From assembly GCF_022662575.1 (NCBI RefSeq), contig NZ_JALBFU010000012.1:1-64000 (forward strand): 64,000 nucleotides of DNA, in the 5' to 3' direction. The position numbers and the translations under genes are program-made. Source of the DNA: Luteimonas aquatica. Its GTDB lineage: Bacteria > Pseudomonadota > Gammaproteobacteria > Xanthomonadales > Xanthomonadaceae. Below, piece by piece: positions 43,449 to 53,418 of the stretch. The notes below the pieces were generated by a model. That model did no database searches, was not told the origin of the DNA, and worked only from the letters and a program-made list of their open reading frames with translations. Position 1 is the stretch's first letter, and each line of letters opens with the position of its first letter.

Positions 43449-44255
43449 TCAGGCGGCGGCGGGCAGCAGCCAGAGCAGGGCGGCGCCGAACAGCACGCGG
43501 TACACGGCGAAGGCGGTGAAGCGGTGCGACTGGATGTAGCGCAGCAGCCACTTCACCGCGACGAAGGCCGTCACCGCCGAGGCGACGAAGGCGATCGACA
43601 GCGCGCTCCAGTCCTCGTGGGCCATGCCGCCGCTGCGGTAGACGTCCAGCAGTTCGTAGCCGGTGGCGGCGAACATGGTCGGGATGCCGACCAGGAAGGC
43701 GAACTCGGTGGCGGCGACGCGGCTGGTGGTGCCGAACAGCAGCGCCACGAAGATCGTCGCGGCCGAGCGCGAGGTGCCGGGAAACACGCCGGCCACCACT
43801 TGCGCCACGCCGACCAGGATCGCCACGGTCCAGGTGATCTCGGTGCGCTCGCCCAGCGCCTGCGCGCGCCGCGCCGCGAAGTGCTCGGCCAGCACCATCC
43901 ACACGCCGCCGATGATCAGCGCCCAGGCAATCGGTGCGATCGCATCGGGCAGGGTCCAGCCCAGCTTCTTCACCAGCAGCCCGCCGGCCGCGGTCACCGC
44001 GAAGGCCGCGGCCAGCTTGATCGCGTAGTCGCGCTGCGCGGCTTCGCGCAGGCCCAGCGCCAGGCCCCACAGGCGCTGCCGGTAGATCAGCACCACCGCC
44101 AGGATCGCGCCGGCCTGGATGGCGATGTTGAACAGGTCCGAGCGCTGTCCCAGCCAGTGCTCGGCGATGAGCAGATGGCCGGTGCTGGAGATGGGCAGGA
44201 ATTCGGTGATGCCTTCGATGATGCCGAGCAGCAGCGCGGCCAGGAGGTCGGACAT
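43449..44255 (-). CDS. uppP: Undecaprenyl-diphosphatase
   Basis: A 268-residue inner-membrane enzyme that removes the terminal phosphate of undecaprenyl diphosphate to recycle the lipid carrier of cell-wall synthesis; it also gives bacitracin resistance. The signatures [20 protein letters not shown] at the N-terminus and [13 protein letters not shown] near residue 160 are exact for BacA/UppP. The start at 44255 gives the normal N-terminus; upstream in-frame codons are rejected. It is divergent from glnA, whose NtrC site lies in the shared gap. Confidence 0.95.
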   Translation of the reverse strand: MSDLLAALLLGIIEGITEFLPISSTGHLLIAEHWLGQRSDLFNIAIQAGAILAVVLIYRQRLWGLALGLREAAQRDYAIKLAAAFAVTAAGGLLVKKLGWTLPDAIAPIAWALIIGGVWMVLAEHFAARRAQALGERTEITWTVAILVGVAQVVAGVFPGTSRSAATIFVALLFGTTSRVAATEFAFLVGIPTMFAATGYELLDVYRSGGMAHEDWSALSIAFVASAVTAFVAVKWLLRYIQSHRFTAFAVYRVLFGAALLWLLPAAA

Positions 44256-44337
44256 GGGCGGGCAGGGGGCGGGCGGCGCAAAAGAATAGCAGCCGCGCCG
44301 CGACGCACCAGACTGGGGATTCGAGAGGACCCGGACA

Positions 44338-44354
44338 GCACCAAGTAAGTGCAA
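44338..44354 (+). promoter_or_regulatory. Probable NtrC binding site upstream of glnA
   Basis: AGCACCAAGTAAGTGCA fits the NtrC consensus TGCACC-N5-GGTGCA except at two positions. It lies about 62 bases upstream of the sigma-54 promoter, a usual enhancer distance. A weaker half-site (CGCACC) occurs near 44305. Confidence 0.65.
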
Positions 44355-44413
44355 ATCCTGGTGGAATGCTTCATTGGTCTTTAACAAACAATGGCTTGCG
44401 TGCGGCAATCCGA

Positions 44414-44430
44414 TTGGCACGGCTTGTGCT
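44414..44430 (+). promoter_or_regulatory. Sigma-54 promoter of glnA
   Basis: TTGGCACGGCTTGTGCT: GG at 44416-44417 and GC at 44428-44429 are separated by ten bases, as in the -24/-12 consensus TTGGCACG-N4-TTGCT with one mismatch. The transcript would start near 44440, about 49 bases before the ATG. Confidence 0.8.
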
Positions 44431-44488
44431 TGACGAATCGTGTCCCGGCCGCGGCCGCGTCTTCCCTTCACCTTCCAGCGGAACCCAC

Positions 44489-45898
44489 ATGTCCATCGAA
44501 CACGTCGAAAAGCTCGTCAAGGACCACAAGGTCGAATTCGTCGACCTGCGCTTCGCCGATATGCGCGGCGTCGAGCACCACGTCACCTTCCCCAAGTCGA
44601 TCATCGAGCCCGGCCTGTTCGAGGAAGGCAAGATGTTCGACGGCTCCTCGATCAGCGGCTGGAAGGGCATCAACGAGTCGGACATGGTGCTGCTGCCCGA
44701 TCCGGACACCGCCTACCTCGATCCGTTCGTGGCCGATCCGACCCTGGTGCTGACCTGCGACATCCTCGACCCGGCGACCATGCAGGCCTACGCGCGCGAC
44801 CCGCGCGGCGTGGCCAAGCGCGCCGAGGCCTACCTGAAGTCCAGCGGCATCGCCGAGCAGGCCTTCTTCGGCCCGGAACCCGAGTTCTTCATCTTCGACT
44901 CGGTGCGCTACGGCAACGACATGGGCCATACCTTCTTCCACATCGACTCGGAAGAGGCGCACTGGAACTCGGCGCGCGAGTACGACGGCGGCAACACCGG
45001 CTACCGTCCGGGCGTGAAGGGCGGCTACTTCCCGGTGCCGCCGGTGGATTCGCTGCACGACCTGCGCGCGGAGATGTGCAAGACGCTCGAGCAGATCGGC
45101 ATCGAGGTCGAGGTGCACCACCACGAGGTGGCCAACGCCGGCCAGTGCGAGATCGGCACCAAGTTCAACTCGCTGGTGAAAAAGGCCGACGAACTGGCGG
45201 CGATGAAGTACGTCATCAAGAACGTCGCCTACCGCAACGGCAAGACCGTCACCTTCATGCCCAAGCCGCTGGTGGGCGACAACGGCAGCGGCATGCACGT
45301 GCACCAGTCGCTGGCCAAGGGCGGCGTGAACCTGTTCAGCGGCGACGGCTACGGCGGCCTGAGCCAGACCGCGCTGTGGTACATCGGCGGCATCTTCAAG
45401 CACGCCCGCGCCATCAACGCCTTCACCAACTCCACCACCAATTCCTACAAGCGCCTGGTGCCGGGCTTCGAGGCGCCGGTGATGCTGGCCTACTCGGCGC
45501 GCAACCGCTCCGCGTCCTGCCGCATCCCCTACGTCGCCAACCCGAAGGCGCGGCGCATCGAGATCCGCTTCCCCGATCCGATGCAGTCCGGCTATCTGAG
45601 CTTCGCCGCGCTGATGATGGCCGGCCTGGACGGCATCAAGAACCAGATCGACCCGGGCAGCCCCAGCGACAAGGACCTCTACGACCTGCCGCCGGAAGAG
45701 GAGAAGGGCATTCCCACCGTCTGCCATTCGCTCGACCAGGCGCTGGAGGCGCTGGACAAGGACCGCGAGTTCCTCAAGGCCGGCGGCGTGTTCTCCGACG
45801 ACTTCATCGACGGCTACATCGCGCTGAAGATGAAGGAAGTCACCGCGTTCCGCGCGGCCACGCATCCGCTGGAGTACCAGCTGTACTACGCGATCTGA
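44489..45898 (+). CDS. glnA: Glutamine synthetase type I
   Basis: The main ammonia-assimilating enzyme; makes glutamine from glutamate, ammonia and ATP as a cytoplasmic dodecamer. 469 residues, the normal length. Landmarks: [51 protein letters not shown], and the adenylylation tyrosine in [10 protein letters not shown], so activity should be controlled by GlnE. The promoter is sigma-54 with an NtrC site, linking it to nitrogen supply. Its last 33 bases are repeated 149 bases downstream. Confidence 0.97.
   Translation: MSIEHVEKLVKDHKVEFVDLRFADMRGVEHHVTFPKSIIEPGLFEEGKMFDGSSISGWKGINESDMVLLPDPDTAYLDPFVADPTLVLTCDILDPATMQAYARDPRGVAKRAEAYLKSSGIAEQAFFGPEPEFFIFDSVRYGNDMGHTFFHIDSEEAHWNSAREYDGGNTGYRPGVKGGYFPVPPVDSLHDLRAEMCKTLEQIGIEVEVHHHEVANAGQCEIGTKFNSLVKKADELAAMKYVIKNVAYRNGKTVTFMPKPLVGDNGSGMHVHQSLAKGGVNLFSGDGYGGLSQTALWYIGGIFKHARAINAFTNSTTNSYKRLVPGFEAPVMLAYSARNRSASCRIPYVANPKARRIEIRFPDPMQSGYLSFAALMMAGLDGIKNQIDPGSPSDKDLYDLPPEEEKGIPTVCHSLDQALEALDKDREFLKAGGVFSDDFIDGYIALKMKEVTAFRAATHPLEYQLYYAI
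45866..45898 (+). repeat. Direct repeat, copy 1 (glnA 3' end)
   Basis: The last 33 bases of glnA, coding the end LEYQLYYAI and the stop, are identical to 46015-46047. Confidence 0.9.
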
Positions 45899-45972
45899 TG
45901 GCGAGCGATGACCGCATGTGTGCACCTTCGGAACGGCGGATGTCCGGCCCGCCGCAGCGCGACGGGCGTTCG

Positions 45973-46009
45973 GACGGGATGCGCGGCAATGCCGCGCAAC
46001 CATCCCGTC
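45973..46009 (+). terminator. Hairpin after glnA
   Basis: Outer stem GACGGGATG/CATCCCGTC and inner stem CGCGGC/GCCGCG around AAT, with four unpaired bases on the right arm. A stable structure between the two glnA-end copies, without a U-tract; likely end or stabiliser of glnA mRNA. Confidence 0.5.
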
Positions 46010-46014
46010 CTCAC

Positions 46015-46047
46015 CCGCTGGAGTACCAGCTGTACTACGCGATCTGA
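46015..46047 (+). repeat. Direct repeat, copy 2 (detached glnA 3' end)
   Basis: A detached 33-base copy of the glnA 3' end including the stop. It is not part of an intact gene and looks like a recombination scar. Confidence 0.9.
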
Positions 46048-46064
46048 GCGGGGTTGGGGGAGTT

Positions 46065-46097
46065 CCCTCGCTTGCTCCGGTGCGGGGCAAGCGAGGG
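46065..46097 (+). terminator. Second hairpin before the GNAT gene
   Basis: A perfect 10-bp stem CCCTCGCTTG/CAAGCGAGGG with a 13-base loop, followed by GACATTTGAC. Terminator-like but with a weak U-tract. Confidence 0.5.
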
Positions 46098-46146
46098 GAC
46101 ATTTGACGGCGAGCCGCGTGCGCGGCCGCCTTGGCGAGAAGGAGGC

Positions 46147-46620
46147 GTGCCGTTGGACATCCGTCGCGACGATCTCCAGGCAAGCGACGTGATCGCGCTG
46201 CTGCGCGAGCACGTCGAGGCCATGCGCGCGGTCTCGCCGCCGGAGAGCTGCCACACCCTGGCGCTGGACGGGCTGCGGCGCGCCGACGTCAGCTTCTGGG
46301 TCGTCCGCGACGGCCAGGCGCTGGCCGGCTGCGGGGGGCTGAAGGAACTCGACCCGCTGCACGCGGAGATCAAGTCGATGCGCACGGCGGGCGGATACCG
46401 ACGCCGGGGGGTCGCGTCGCGGCTGCTCGAGCACATGCTCGGCGAGGCGCAGCGCCGCGGCTATCGCAGGCTGAGCCTGGAAACCGGCGCGATGGACTAT
46501 TTCGCGCCGGCGCGGCGGCTGTACGCGCGCTTCGGTTTCGAGGCCTGCGCGCCGTTCGGCGGCTATCTCGAGGATCCGAACAGCGTTTTCATGACCAGGG
46601 AGATCGCAACCGAACACTGA
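46147..46620 (+). CDS. GNAT-family N-acetyltransferase
   Basis: A 157-residue acetyl-CoA-dependent acetyltransferase. The start is taken as GTG 46147, after GAAGGAGG. The acetyl-CoA site is GGYRRRGVASRLLEHML, preceded by strand IKSMRTA and followed by YFAPARRLYARFGFEACAPFG, the usual GNAT end. The acceptor is unknown. It lies between the glnA repeats and the torF-glnK-amtB run and is probably independent of nitrogen control. Confidence 0.85.
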   Translation: MPLDIRRDDLQASDVIALLREHVEAMRAVSPPESCHTLALDGLRRADVSFWVVRDGQALAGCGGLKELDPLHAEIKSMRTAGGYRRRGVASRLLEHMLGEAQRRGYRRLSLETGAMDYFAPARRLYARFGFEACAPFGGYLEDPNSVFMTREIATEH

Positions 46621-46759
46621 GCGCGCCGCGTGCGGCGACATGGGACCGCGCGGGCTTGTCCGGCCGCGGGAAACGAAACGGAACCAGGACGCCGACAGAG
46701 CGCCCGGCCGTGCAACACCGCAATGACTGGGGAGGGCCATTCTGTGAAGAGGGCCTGTC

Positions 46760-47882
<1,123 letters not shown>

Positions 47883-47901
47883 CCCACACACGGAGACGAC
47901 C

Positions 47902-49314
47902 ATGAAGATCGCATTGTTGAAGATCGGAAGTTTCCCCGCGTGGGCCGCTCGTGCCCGCGCGTTGGCCCCGGCCCTGCTGTGCCTGCTGATGCTCGCCGGA
48001 TTCGCGGCGCCGGCTTTCGCGCAGGCGCCCGAAGCGCCGGCCGTCGCCGCTGCCGACACGGCGCCGGCCGCGGACGCCGCGCCGGTGGTCGAGAAGGGCG
48101 ACGTGGCCTGGATGCTCACCTCCACGCTGCTGGTGTTGCTGATGGTGGTGCCGGGGCTGGCGCTGTTCTACGGCGGCATGGTGCGCTCGAAGAACGTGCT
48201 CTCGGTGCTGGCGCAGGTGATTTCGGTGTTCTCGCTGATCGTGCTGCTGTGGACGGCCTACGGCTACAGCCTGGCCTTCGCCGGCGGCGGCGCCTGGATC
48301 GGCACGCTCGACAAGCTGTTCCTCAAGGGCGTGGGCGTCGACTCGCTCGCCGACACCTTCTCGGCCGGCTTCAAGCTGCCCGAGTACGTGTTCGTCGCCT
48401 TCCAGGCCACCTTCGCCGGCATCACCGGCGCGCTGATCGTCGGCGCCTTCGCCGAGCGCGCGCGCTTTGCCGCGGTGCTGCTGTTCGCGGTGATCTGGTT
48501 CACCTTCGGCTACCTGCCGATCGCGCACATCGTCTGGGCCGGATCCGGCTACCTGTTCAACCTCGGCGCGCTCGACTTCGCCGGCGGCACGGTGGTGCAC
48601 ATCAACGCCGGCGTGGCGGGACTGGTGGGCTCGTACTTCGTCGGCAAGCGCCTGGGCTTCGGACGCGAGGCGCTCAAGCCGCACAACGTCACCTTCACCT
48701 TCATCGGCGCGGCGCTGCTGTGGGTGGGCTGGTTCGGCTTCAACGCCGGGTCGGCGCTGGAAGCCAACGCCACCGCGGCGCTGGCCTTCCTCAACACGCT
48801 GCTGGCCACCGCCGCCGCGATCCTGGCCTGGGCGCTGGTGGAGAAGCTGGCCAAGCGCAAGTCCTCGGTGCTGGGCGTGGCCTCGGGCGCGGTCGCCGGC
48901 CTGGTCGGCATCACGCCGGCCGCCGGCACGGTGGGGCCGCTGGGCGCGATCGTGATCGGCGCGGTCGCCGGCGTGGTCTGCGTGTGGGGCGTGAACGGGC
49001 TGAAGCGGATGCTGAAGGCCGACGACAGCCTCGACGTGTTCGGCGTGCACGGCCTGGGCGGGATCGTCGGCGCGCTGCTCACCGGCGTGTTCACCGCGCC
49101 GTCGCTGGGCGGGACCGGCGCCGAGGACTTCAGCATCGCCGCGCAGGTCGGCAAGCAGGCGCTGGGCGTGGGCATCACCATCGTTTGGATCGCGGTGGTG
49201 TCGGTGATCGGCTTCCTGGTCGCCAAGGCGGTGTTCGGCCTGCGCGTGGCCGAGGACGCCGAGCGCGAGGGCCTGGACATCACCTCGCACGGGGAAACCG
49301 CGTACGAAGCATGA
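47902..49314 (+). CDS. amtB: Ammonium transporter
   Basis: A 470-residue inner-membrane ammonium channel. It has an N-terminal signal (LLCLLMLAGFAAPAFAQ) and an Ala/Pro linker before eleven membrane helices. LALFYGGMVRSKNVLSV, the twin histidines in TVVHINAGVAG and VFGVHGLGG, and the W-rich pore entrance VAWMLTST are characteristic. Its C-terminal tail would be the GlnK contact. A strong terminator follows. Confidence 0.96.
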   Translation: MKIALLKIGSFPAWAARARALAPALLCLLMLAGFAAPAFAQAPEAPAVAAADTAPAADAAPVVEKGDVAWMLTSTLLVLLMVVPGLALFYGGMVRSKNVLSVLAQVISVFSLIVLLWTAYGYSLAFAGGGAWIGTLDKLFLKGVGVDSLADTFSAGFKLPEYVFVAFQATFAGITGALIVGAFAERARFAAVLLFAVIWFTFGYLPIAHIVWAGSGYLFNLGALDFAGGTVVHINAGVAGLVGSYFVGKRLGFGREALKPHNVTFTFIGAALLWVGWFGFNAGSALEANATAALAFLNTLLATAAAILAWALVEKLAKRKSSVLGVASGAVAGLVGITPAAGTVGPLGAIVIGAVAGVVCVWGVNGLKRMLKADDSLDVFGVHGLGGIVGALLTGVFTAPSLGGTGAEDFSIAAQVGKQALGVGITIVWIAVVSVIGFLVAKAVFGLRVAEDAEREGLDITSHGETAYEA

Positions 49315-49369
49315 GGGCCGCGCGGTGGGCATCGTCCCTCCCCTGTCCGCCGCGCCATGCCGCTCTTCC

Positions 49370-49408
49370 CGATGCGCCCGCCCGTGCGGGCGCATCGGGA
49401 TTTTTTTT
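49370..49408 (+). terminator. Rho-independent terminator of the torF-glnK-amtB operon
   Basis: A 12-bp stem CGATGCGCCCGC/GCGGGCGCATCG closed by CCGT, followed by GGA and eight T. The clearest terminator in the window. Confidence 0.95.
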
Positions 49409-49430
49409 GCGCGCGCGGCGCGGGAGCGTC

Positions 49431-49446
49431 CTGGGGCGAGCCCTAG
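49431..49446. promoter_or_regulatory. CTRGGG-N4-YCCYAG palindrome, distal copy, before the calpain-like gene
   Basis: CTGGGGCGAGCCCTAG, a full match to the shared motif. It abuts the proximal copy at 49447 without a gap. Confidence 0.65.
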
Positions 49447-49462
49447 CTAGGGAACGCACCAG
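49447..49462. promoter_or_regulatory. CTRGGG-N4-YCCYAG palindrome, proximal copy, before the calpain-like gene
   Basis: CTAGGGAACGCACCAG, one mismatch from the motif. TAGCAT follows after exactly 25 bases and the ATG after 60, the same geometry as before both lipases. Confidence 0.65.
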
Positions 49463-49522
49463 CTGACGCAGGCGCGCCGCGACCTTCTAGCATCGCCTGC
49501 ACCCGAAGACAGGAAACCCGCC

Positions 49523-50398
49523 ATGTCCAGCCTCGAAGCGCCGCGCCTGGCCCCGCCCGCCCGCCCCATCGACGATCGCGGTTGGGACAAGATCGACAAG
49601 CAGCCCGTGCAGACGCAGGACACGCCGTTCGTCACCGGCAACGGCGACGGCAACGCGGTCGATCCCAACGACGTCAGGCAGAACGGCTACGGCAGCTGCG
49701 GCGTGATGTCGACGCTGGAGGCGATCGCGCAGCAGGATCCCAGCGTGATCCAGGACATGATCCAGGACAACGGCGACGGCACCTACACCGTCACCTTCCA
49801 GGACCGGGTCAGCGTCTTCGGACAGGACATCTGGGTGCCGCGCGAGGTGACCGTGAGCGGCCCGTTCGGCGGCGGCGCGGCGCATCCCTCGGGCGACGTG
49901 AACTCGCAGGGCGAGCAGGAGATCTGGCCGAGCATCATCGAGGCCGCCTACGCCCAGGCCTACAAGCCCAACGATCCGACCTACACGCCCAATCCCAATG
50001 TTCCCGGCAGCGGCGGGGTGTTCCCGAGCGATGCGATGGAACACATCCTCGGCGCGCGCGCGACCACGGCCGCGCCAGGCGCGGTGTCCTTCTCGCAGAT
50101 GGAGCAGATGCTCGACGGCGGGCAGGCCGTGGTGGCCTGGACCGGCGATTCGAAAGGCTTCACTCCGCAGCAGCAGGCACTGGCCAACCAGTACAACGTG
50201 CAGGGCGGGCATGCCTATGCGGTCAGCGACGTGATCCCCGCGGGCACGACCTACACAGATCCCAACACCGGGCAGCAGGCCGTCGCCGCCGTGGACACGG
50301 TGGTCCTGGACAATCCTTGGGGCAACCAGGACGTGGTCATGCCGTACTCGGACTACCAGGCGATGTACGCCCAGGTGAGCAACACGCCCACGCACTGA
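49523..50398 (+). CDS. Calpain-like (C2) cysteine protease, candidate effector
   Basis: A 291-residue protein without a signal peptide. The catalytic cysteine is in QNGYGSCGVMSTLEAIA, the histidine in QGGHAYAVSDV and the asparagine in VLDNPWG, matching the Cys-His-Asn triad of calpain-type peptidases. The N-terminus has a proline-rich element (LAPPARPIDDRGWDK) with the PID seen in both lipases. Two abutting palindromic sites precede it. It is followed on the same strand by an exported protein that may restrain it. Likely a secreted or injected protease; route not visible. Confidence 0.8.
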   Translation: MSSLEAPRLAPPARPIDDRGWDKIDKQPVQTQDTPFVTGNGDGNAVDPNDVRQNGYGSCGVMSTLEAIAQQDPSVIQDMIQDNGDGTYTVTFQDRVSVFGQDIWVPREVTVSGPFGGGAAHPSGDVNSQGEQEIWPSIIEAAYAQAYKPNDPTYTPNPNVPGSGGVFPSDAMEHILGARATTAAPGAVSFSQMEQMLDGGQAVVAWTGDSKGFTPQQQALANQYNVQGGHAYAVSDVIPAGTTYTDPNTGQQAVAAVDTVVLDNPWGNQDVVMPYSDYQAMYAQVSNTPTH

Positions 50399-50477
50399 CC
50401 GGCGCGACTCGGGGCGGCCCGGCACTGCGGGTCGCGATGCTAAGATCGCCGCAATCCAGGTTCACGGGCGGGCTCGT

Positions 50478-51119
50478 ATGCGTCTAGCAAGCGGATGGTT
50501 GTTGCTCGCCCTCACCGGCGCCGCGCATGCGGCGCCGCCGGCGTCCCCGGCTCCAGAGGCGAAATCCGTCATGACCGAACAGATCGCGATCACCCAGGGG
50601 ACCACGCAGACCCGCTCGGGCAGCGTGGTCGGCTTCATGGACGCCTACGACGAGGAGCGCGTCTCCCTGGGCGTGTGGGACGAGAACGAGAAGTTCTGGT
50701 CGGCGCGCTTCGATCTGCGCCGCGGCGAGGCGCTGCCGGCCGGCGGGCAGTTCCTGCGGCTGGCCGACTGGATCACCGGCGTGCTCGGCGAGCGCGATCG
50801 GATCGAACTGGCCGCGGTCAGCGACAGCGCCGGCATCAAGGCCGTGCCGCCGACGCACCCGGTGCTGCCGGCGCAGGGCCGGCTCGAGGTCGGCCTGTCG
50901 CGGCTGGAACTGGTCGGCGGACTGACCCGGCAGGAAGCGCAGGCGGAGATGTGGCCCAAGCTCTCGCCGCGCGACAGCGTCGAAGCCAAGGACCTGCAGT
51001 CGCTGACGCTCAAGGTCGGCCAGACGCTGGCCTTCGGCAACAAGACCCTGCGCGTGGTGCGCCTGCAGCCGAGCGCGGGCGAGATCGTCGGGTTCGTCGA
51101 GTTCGAAGTCGTACCCTGA
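50478..51119 (+). CDS. Exported protein, candidate partner of the calpain-like protease
   Basis: A 213-residue protein with a short signal peptide (MRLASGWLLLALTGAAHAA). The mature part is beta-strand-rich with SGSVVGFMDAYDEERVSLGVWDENEKFWSARFDL and a late LRVVRLQPSAGEIVGFVEFEVVP. No family recognised. It lies 79 bases after the protease on the same strand, with its own possible -10 (TAAGAT at 50440). Its position and periplasmic location allow an immunity role, which is conjecture. Confidence 0.6.
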   Translation: MRLASGWLLLALTGAAHAAPPASPAPEAKSVMTEQIAITQGTTQTRSGSVVGFMDAYDEERVSLGVWDENEKFWSARFDLRRGEALPAGGQFLRLADWITGVLGERDRIELAAVSDSAGIKAVPPTHPVLPAQGRLEVGLSRLELVGGLTRQEAQAEMWPKLSPRDSVEAKDLQSLTLKVGQTLAFGNKTLRVVRLQPSAGEIVGFVEFEVVP

Positions 51120-51175
51120 TCCGCGGTCGGCGTCGGATGCTTGCCTTCGCCGCCGTCAGCGGCTGCAATGCCGCC

Positions 51176-51913
51176 ATGTTGCGCTTGCTGCTCCTGGCCT
51201 CGCTGCTGCCGCTGCTCGGCGCCTGCGCGCACGCGCCGGCGCCCGAACGCAATCCGCTGGCGCAGTGGGTGCCTTCGCAGAACTTCGGCCCGCGCAAGGC
51301 GGTATTGATCGTGATCCACGCCACCGAGCAGGACTCGGTGCAGCAGAGCCTGGACACGCTGCGCACCGCCAACAGCGGCGGCCCGGTCAGCGCGCATTAC
51401 CTGATCGGCCGCGACGGCAAGCGCTACCAGCTGGTGGCCGACGGCGAACGCGCCTGGCACGCGGGGCCCGGGCGCTGGGGCACGATCGGCGATCTCAATT
51501 CCGCCTCCATCGGCATCGAGCTGGACAACGACGGCAGCGCCGATTTCCCCGCCGCGCAGATCGACAGCCTGCTGGTGCTGCTGGAAGACCTGTGCACACG
51601 CCTGAACATCGCCCGCGGCGACATCGTCGCGCATGCCGACTTCGCGCCCACGCGCAAGCGCGATCCCGGCGCGAGGTTTCCCTGGAAGCGCCTGGCCGAG
51701 GCGGGTTTCGGGCGCTGGCCGGCCGCCGACGCCGGCGATCCGCCGCCCGGCTTCGACCCGTGGACGGCGCTGCGCCTGATCGGCTATCCGCTGGACGATC
51801 GCGCGGCCACGGTGCGCGCCTTCCACCGCCATTACCGCGGCAGCGAGAGCGAGGTGCTGGACGCCGAGGACCTGCGCATCCTGCACGCGCTTACCCGCCA
51901 GGACGCGCGTTGA
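51176..51913 (+). CDS. N-acetylmuramoyl-L-alanine amidase, AmiD-like lipoprotein
   Basis: A 245-residue lipoprotein (lipobox LLGAC) with an amidase-2 domain that cleaves the bond between muramic acid and the stem peptide of peptidoglycan. Zinc-site residues are in VLIVIHATEQ and DIVAHADFAPTRKRDPG; SAHYLIGRDGKRYQLV and AWHAGPGRWG are the usual companion motifs. A C-terminal peptidoglycan-binding-like part starts near GFDPWTALRLIGYP. Start at ATG 51176. It probably acts in the periplasm in cell-wall recycling. Confidence 0.9.
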   Translation: MLRLLLLASLLPLLGACAHAPAPERNPLAQWVPSQNFGPRKAVLIVIHATEQDSVQQSLDTLRTANSGGPVSAHYLIGRDGKRYQLVADGERAWHAGPGRWGTIGDLNSASIGIELDNDGSADFPAAQIDSLLVLLEDLCTRLNIARGDIVAHADFAPTRKRDPGARFPWKRLAEAGFGRWPAADAGDPPPGFDPWTALRLIGYPLDDRAATVRAFHRHYRGSESEVLDAEDLRILHALTRQDAR

Positions 51914-51916
51914 GGG

Positions 51917-52297
51917 TCAGCCGCCGTCGTGCAGCTGGATGTAGTTGCCGCAGGTGTCGTCGAAGACCGCCTGCGTGCCCCATTCGGTGGCGGTCGGCGC
52001 CTGCGTGAAGACGACGCCCAGCCGGCGCAGCCGCTCGTGCTCGGCCGCCACGTCCTCGACGAAGAACACGATGACCGGCAGGCCGGCCTCGCGCAGCGCC
52101 TGCTGGTAGGTGCGGGCGATCGGATTGTCGTTGGGTTCCAGCAGCAGCGTGGTGCCGTCCGGGTCCTCGGCCGAGACCACGATCGCCAGCCGCGCCTCGG
52201 GAATGCGCAGCTTCTCGCGGAAGCCGAGCGTGCGCGTGTAGAAGGCGAAGGCGGCCTCGACGTCGGCGACGTACACGCTGGTCATGCCGATTCTCAT
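51917..52297 (-). CDS. VOC-family protein (glyoxalase-like)
   Basis: A 126-residue two-domain-swapped VOC fold: VYVADVEAAFAFYTRTLGF at the start, DGTTLLLEPNDN in the middle and FDDTCGNYIQLHDGG at the end. Members act as isomerases, dioxygenases or resistance proteins; the reaction is not known. It lies 13 bases after the alpha/beta hydrolase gene on the same strand, suggesting one operon. Confidence 0.87.
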   Translation of the reverse strand: MRIGMTSVYVADVEAAFAFYTRTLGFREKLRIPEARLAIVVSAEDPDGTTLLLEPNDNPIARTYQQALREAGLPVIVFFVEDVAAEHERLRRLGVVFTQAPTATEWGTQAVFDDTCGNYIQLHDGG

Positions 52298-52310
52298 GGC
52301 GGCAACGGCC

Positions 52311-53180
52311 TCATCGCGCCGGGTCCGCGTCCCGCGCCGCCAGCCAGGTTTCCAGCGCCGCCAGCACCTCGCCGCGGCCGGGATCGGTTTCGTTGAACAG
52401 CTCGTGGTACAGGGCGTCGAAGGCCTGCGCGGTCAGCAGCGCCGGCGGCGCCGCGGCGGCGAAATCGCGGCTGCCGCGGGCATCGACCAGGAAATCGTCG
52501 CCGGCGTAGAGCAGCAGCGTCGGCACGCGCAGCGTCGCGGCGTCGGCCACGCAGGCGGGCGCGGCGCGGAACAGGAAGTCGGCCAGGCGCGGGGTGATCC
52601 AGCCGTGGCGCAGCGGATCGCGCCTGTAGCCCAGGCCCACCGCGGGATCGTGCGAGAGCCTGTCCGCGCGCAGACCGGCGCGCAAGGGCAGATTGGGCAG
52701 CCAGGGCGCGAGCCGCCCGGCCAGCCCCTGCAGCCATCGCGGTTCGTGCGCGCGCAGCAGCGGCGAGGACAACGCCAACAGCGGCGGCGCGATGCGGCCG
52801 TCCAGCACCGTGCGCAACGCCACTAGCCCGCCCATGCTGTGGCCGAGCAGCAGCGGCGCGAAGCCGAGCGCGGCGGCGTAGTCGCGGTAGACCTCGGCCA
52901 GGTCTTCCAGCAGCGCCTCCGGGCGCGCGATCGCGCCGCGCCGTCCCGGGCTGTGTCCGTGGCCGCGCTGGTCGTAGGCGCGCACCGCGTAGCCGCGCTG
53001 GTTGAACCAGCGCGCCAGCGCCGCGTAGCGTCCGCTGTGTTCGCCCAGGCCGTGTACCAGCAGTACCGCGCGCCGCGCCAGCGGCAGCGGCCACTCGCGC
53101 CGGAACAATGCGGCGCCATCGCGCATCGCCAGGGGCGCGATGGCTGCGGTGCCGTGTCCCAGTCCGTCGTCGGCGGCCAT
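52311..53180 (-). CDS. Alpha/beta hydrolase, monoacylglycerol lipase type
   Basis: A 289-residue hydrolase of the Hydrolase_4 group. LLVHGLGEHSGRYAALARWFNQRGYAVRAYDQRGHGHSPG is the characteristic opening, the nucleophile is in LLLGHSMGGLVAL, and Asp and His follow in YAGDDFLVD and DALYHELFNE. The start at 53180 is preferred; longer frames add basic junk. Likely acts on monoacylglycerols or lysophospholipids in the cytoplasm. Probably cotranscribed with the VOC gene. Confidence 0.88.
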   Translation of the reverse strand: MAADDGLGHGTAAIAPLAMRDGAALFRREWPLPLARRAVLLVHGLGEHSGRYAALARWFNQRGYAVRAYDQRGHGHSPGRRGAIARPEALLEDLAEVYRDYAAALGFAPLLLGHSMGGLVALRTVLDGRIAPPLLALSSPLLRAHEPRWLQGLAGRLAPWLPNLPLRAGLRADRLSHDPAVGLGYRRDPLRHGWITPRLADFLFRAAPACVADAATLRVPTLLLYAGDDFLVDARGSRDFAAAAPPALLTAQAFDALYHELFNETDPGRGEVLAALETWLAARDADPAR

Positions 53181-53418
53181 GCGCCTTGTCCTGAAAGCCG
53201 TGGAGTCGCGCAGACGATGCACCGCGGCCGCCTGGCGCGCAACTGCGGCGCCGCGGCCGCGCGGATTGTGGCGGCGTTCAGTCCGCACACCCGGCGCTAA
53301 CGGCGCGGTGCCCCGGGATTAACTCCTGCCGCCGTAGGGTGGGCCTGCAGCGGCGCGCGGACGGAGGTCTTCCGCTCCGTCGGGCCGATGCGCTGGCTTG
53401 TCTCACGAGGATGCCGTT

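Noticed and set aside
46641-46657. Sigma-54-like TGGGAC...GCTT before torF
   Set aside because: Only the GG and GC pairs fit well; too weak to call as a promoter without mapping.
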